Assembly: GCA_024244665.1 (NCBI GenBank)
Contig: JAAEOI010000382.1
Coordinates: 1 to 43,446 of the forward strand
DNA: 43,446 nucleotides
DNA from: Bacteroidota bacterium
GTDB lineage: Bacteria > Bacteroidota > Bacteroidia > Bacteroidales > GCA-2748055
Direction of reading: 5' to 3'
Positions 41,262-43,446 of this stretch are shown piece by piece; within the stretch, counting starts at the first letter, position 1, and each line of letters opens with the position of its first letter. A program made the translations under genes and the position numbers. Under the pieces are notes generated by a model. The model searched no databases. It was not told the DNA's origin and was given only the letters and a program-made list of their open reading frames with translations.

Positions 41262-43193
41262 ATGAAGCTGCTGCCGGCAATCCTCTTCCTTATACTTGGA
41301 TTGCCTCTGCTTTCGGGTCAGTTGTCTCACGGCTGCCCCTACAATGCTAATCATGTTCATGATTATGAAAATCCCCTGTTTGAGAGGTGGTTATCGGCCT
41401 ATGATGTAAAAGGGTATGAGCTCAGCCTCTCGGTCTCCAACATAAGTACTCTTATTGATGGTTCTGCATTGATCCTGGTGGAGGCCCTCCGTCCGGTGGA
41501 TACTCTGGTATTTGAGTTGCAGGACGGCCTGACCGTGAGCAGTGTCACCTCAGGAAGCGACATTCTTGATTTTGAGCACAATGAGGGTGTGGTGTACATT
41601 GCCCTTGAACACTCTTATCAAGGGAGTGAACTGATCCAGGTGGAGATCACATACGGTGGGGATGCAAATCAGAACCGTGGATTTTTTGCAGGAATCTCAA
41701 CAAGAACTGACTTTGAATACGATTTTGATGTTACCTACACCCTTTCAGAACCCCTCAATGCAAGCGACTGGTTCCCGGCGAAACAGGTATTGGGGGACAA
41801 GATTGACTCGGTCACCTTCCGGATCAGCTGTGATAAGGAGTTGATGGCAGGTTCTAACGGAATTCTTGTGGGAGTGACGGAGGAGAAGAGGACCCACACC
41901 TTCACGTGGAAAACCAATTACCCGATGGCCTACTATCTTCTCTCCTTCGCAGTGGCCAAATACAGAGATTTCTCATTCTATGCTACCCTGGAGGAGGGTG
42001 GAGATTCCGTTCTGGTACAAAACTTTATCTATGATTCAGATAAGGTGTTTTCAGACTGGGAAGACGGGATCCGGATGACCGGTCCGCTGATCAGCTCCTT
42101 TTCAGGGCTCATATCTGATTACCCCTTTGCAAACGAGAAGTACGGTCACTGCATGGCTCCAATGGGAGGCGGAATGGAGCATCAGACCATGACCACTCTG
42201 CAGAATTTTGATTTTTTCCTAGTGGCACATGAACTGGCTCACCAGTGGTTTGGAGATTATATCACCTGCGGAAATTGGCAGGATATATGGATCAACGAGG
42301 GCTTTGCCTCCTACCTTGAGTATATTGCTGCACAGGAGTTACTGGGACAGGGTGCTGCAGATGAGTGGATGATCAATGCCATGTCCATTGCCCGGAGGGA
42401 GACTACTGGATCGGTTTATGTGCCTGAGGAGCAGGCGGAGGATACTCACCGGCTGTTTGACTATGGTCTTAGTTACAAGAAAGGAGCCATCCTTCTACAT
42501 ATGATCAGGTTTATCCTGGACGACGATGAGATCTTCTTCAGAGTCCTTCAGTCATACACGGAGGAGTTCGGGTTCGGGCTGGCTCGGGGGGCTGACTTCC
42601 AGGCCATCCTGGAAGCTGAAAGCGATATGGATTTCTCCTGCTTCTTTGACCAGTGGTATTACGGCGAAGGATTTCCCAGGTTCAAAATTTATTGGGGACA
42701 AATAGGTGATACGCTGAGGTTGCGAAGCGTACAGACCACCACGGCTCCGGATGCAACCTCACTCTTCCAGGTTCCCTTTGAACTGGATCTCATTTTGACA
42801 GAAGGGGGTAGGAAAAGGATCAGGCTGATGCAAAATGAAAACCTGGAGGAGTATTCAATCCCCGTGGAGGGAAGGGTAGAGGATCTGATCTTCGATCCAG
42901 ATTCTCACCTGCTTCAAACCTCTGGTGTGATCCAGGAACTCCCTGTGGAGAAGGCCTATCGCCTTGGTCCGAATCCGGTATCGGATAAGCTTTTTATCCA
43001 GTTCCCCAACGCGGGACCCTTTGAACAGGTCCGCATCACAAACCTGGCAGGACAGGAAGTCCTTATCCTGAATGATATGGAGAACCCTGCTACCATGGAC
43101 CTCTCCACACTTGCCGACGGCCCCTATCTCCTGGAGCTCTCCAACAGCCGTGGCACTTACCAGGAGCGTATTGTAAAGGTATCGGCCAACTGA
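41262..43193 (+). CDS. Secreted M1 metallopeptidase with T9SS C-terminal sorting domain
   Basis: An aminopeptidase N-like zinc protease of 643 residues from ATG 41262. Signal peptide (LLPAILFLILGLPLLSGQ), N-terminal beta domain, the substrate motif as GGGMEH (near 303-308, variant of GAMEN), zinc site HELAH (323-327) with the third ligand E346 in INEGF, and the catalytic Tyr region DYGLSYKKGA. The end (from about 570) is a type A sorting domain: LGPNPVSDKLFIQF, ITNLAGQEVL, LADGPYLLELS and a basic ending, which directs export by the type IX system. The ATG follows the galM stop by 1 bp, so translation is coupled. Confidence 0.93.
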   Translation: MKLLPAILFLILGLPLLSGQLSHGCPYNANHVHDYENPLFERWLSAYDVKGYELSLSVSNISTLIDGSALILVEALRPVDTLVFELQDGLTVSSVTSGSDILDFEHNEGVVYIALEHSYQGSELIQVEITYGGDANQNRGFFAGISTRTDFEYDFDVTYTLSEPLNASDWFPAKQVLGDKIDSVTFRISCDKELMAGSNGILVGVTEEKRTHTFTWKTNYPMAYYLLSFAVAKYRDFSFYATLEEGGDSVLVQNFIYDSDKVFSDWEDGIRMTGPLISSFSGLISDYPFANEKYGHCMAPMGGGMEHQTMTTLQNFDFFLVAHELAHQWFGDYITCGNWQDIWINEGFASYLEYIAAQELLGQGAADEWMINAMSIARRETTGSVYVPEEQAEDTHRLFDYGLSYKKGAILLHMIRFILDDDEIFFRVLQSYTEEFGFGLARGADFQAILEAESDMDFSCFFDQWYYGEGFPRFKIYWGQIGDTLRLRSVQTTTAPDATSLFQVPFELDLILTEGGRKRIRLMQNENLEEYSIPVEGRVEDLIFDPDSHLLQTSGVIQELPVEKAYRLGPNPVSDKLFIQFPNAGPFEQVRITNLAGQEVLILNDMENPATMDLSTLADGPYLLELSNSRGTYQERIVKVSAN

Positions 43194-43205
43194 GGGGTTT
43201 CGGCA

Positions 43206-43340
43206 TTATCCTTGCTGTAGGTAAAGGGAATCCTGGTAAACGTGATTATCTTCAGAAGTATCGATCCTGCCCTTGACGCTGAAGCCCTCAGGGTTGTTAA
43301 AACTTCTCCCGGATGGACACGGGTTAAAAATTTGTATCAT
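43206..43340 (-). CDS. Hypothetical small ORF or gene remnant (44 aa)
   Basis: A leftward ATG frame of 44 residues, MIQIFNPCPSGRSFNNPEG then FSVKGRIDTSEDNHVYQD and SLYLQQG, in the gap between the M1 peptidase and the last lipoprotein. The second half looks like the end of a beta-rich domain. It has no family match that I recognise and no clear promoter. It may be a leftover 3' end. Confidence 0.28.
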   Translation of the reverse strand: MIQIFNPCPSGRSFNNPEGFSVKGRIDTSEDNHVYQDSLYLQQG

Positions 43341-43374
43341 TGAGAATCAAATTCGAACTCAAACCAACTGAATC

Positions 43375-43446
43375 ATGAACCTGAAAGCGATCATCATTCA
43401 TGCCCTGCTATTACTGATTGTTTCCTGCGGAACGGGTCCGAAATAC
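43375..43446 (+). CDS. N-terminus of a lipoprotein, cut by the window edge
   Basis: ATG 43375 opens a frame with a lipoprotein signal: MNLKAIIIHALLLLIVSCGT, with the lipobox LIVSC and the anchoring cysteine at 18. Only 24 codons are visible, so the protein cannot be identified. The A-rich start context is usual for this genome. Confidence 0.6.
   Translation, partial: MNLKAIIIHALLLLIVSCGTGPKY

Noticed and set aside
1..43446. CRISPR arrays, tRNA or rRNA genes, insertion sequences.
   Set aside because: No regularly spaced repeats, no cloverleaf or rRNA-like sequence and no transposase frame were noticed on either strand when reading by eye.

Overview
The window reads as a chromosome segment of an anaerobic or facultative member of the Bacteroidota, probably a Bacteroidales/Marinilabiliales-like lineage. 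The signs are promoters with the Bacteroidota -7 box TAnnTTTG, a C-terminal type IX secretion sorting tail, families confined to or typical of the phylum (DUF4421, DUF6048, DUF6452, a PorT-like barrel fragment), and an [FeFe]-hydrogenase maturation operon. Family names are recognised from sequence memory; no search was run.

Left part (1-7.9 kb): a leftward operon aspartase-like lyase > hydF > hydE (cut by the window edge) for [FeFe]-hydrogenase H-cluster assembly; a decayed PorT-like gene; a DUF4421 protein; a Nudix hydrolase; a lipA-lipB pair for lipoate synthesis; and a small YkgJ-like cysteine-cluster protein.

Nitrogen block (8-19 kb), all leftward: amt1, gltD, gltB, amt2, a P-II protein and an outer-membrane porin. 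This is the most interesting stretch. Both ammonium-transporter promoters carry the same palindrome, CCCC-N10-GGGG, exactly 16 nt upstream of a TAnnTTTG box, with further half-sites one 53-54 bp step away. The gltB promoter has a related half-site, then a short leader ORF, an antiterminator and an intrinsic terminator arranged like a transcription attenuator. gltB itself is split by a one-base frameshift at the end of its amidotransferase domain. Between amt1 and gltD lies debris: a degraded second copy of the gltD 3' end and an AbiEi-like antitoxin fragment behind a perfect 14-bp inverted repeat, perhaps the scar of an integrated element.

Middle part (19-32.8 kb): a tight rightward operon of two isochorismatase-fold hydrolases, a SIS isomerase, a PfkB kinase and an aldo/keto reductase; a YghZ-type reductase; the DUF6452-DUF6048 pair; a DUF3179 lipoprotein; a leftward DUF4332/metallo-beta-lactamase-fold/alpha-beta-hydrolase operon; an alpha-amylase remnant; an MDR oxidoreductase; and a LysE exporter / aromatic amino-acid decarboxylase / broken methyltransferase cluster.

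Right part (32.9-43.4 kb): a large tricorn-type protease; a leftward peptide-export operon (two double-glycine-leader precursor peptides, a 40-residue membrane peptide, an HlyD adaptor and a C39-peptidase ABC exporter) that looks like a two-peptide bacteriocin system; aldose 1-epimerase; an M1 metallopeptidase with a T9SS tail; and the start of a lipoprotein gene. At least six genes in the window are truncated, deleted or frameshifted, so either the genome is decaying locally or the assembly has indels; the two need to be told apart.
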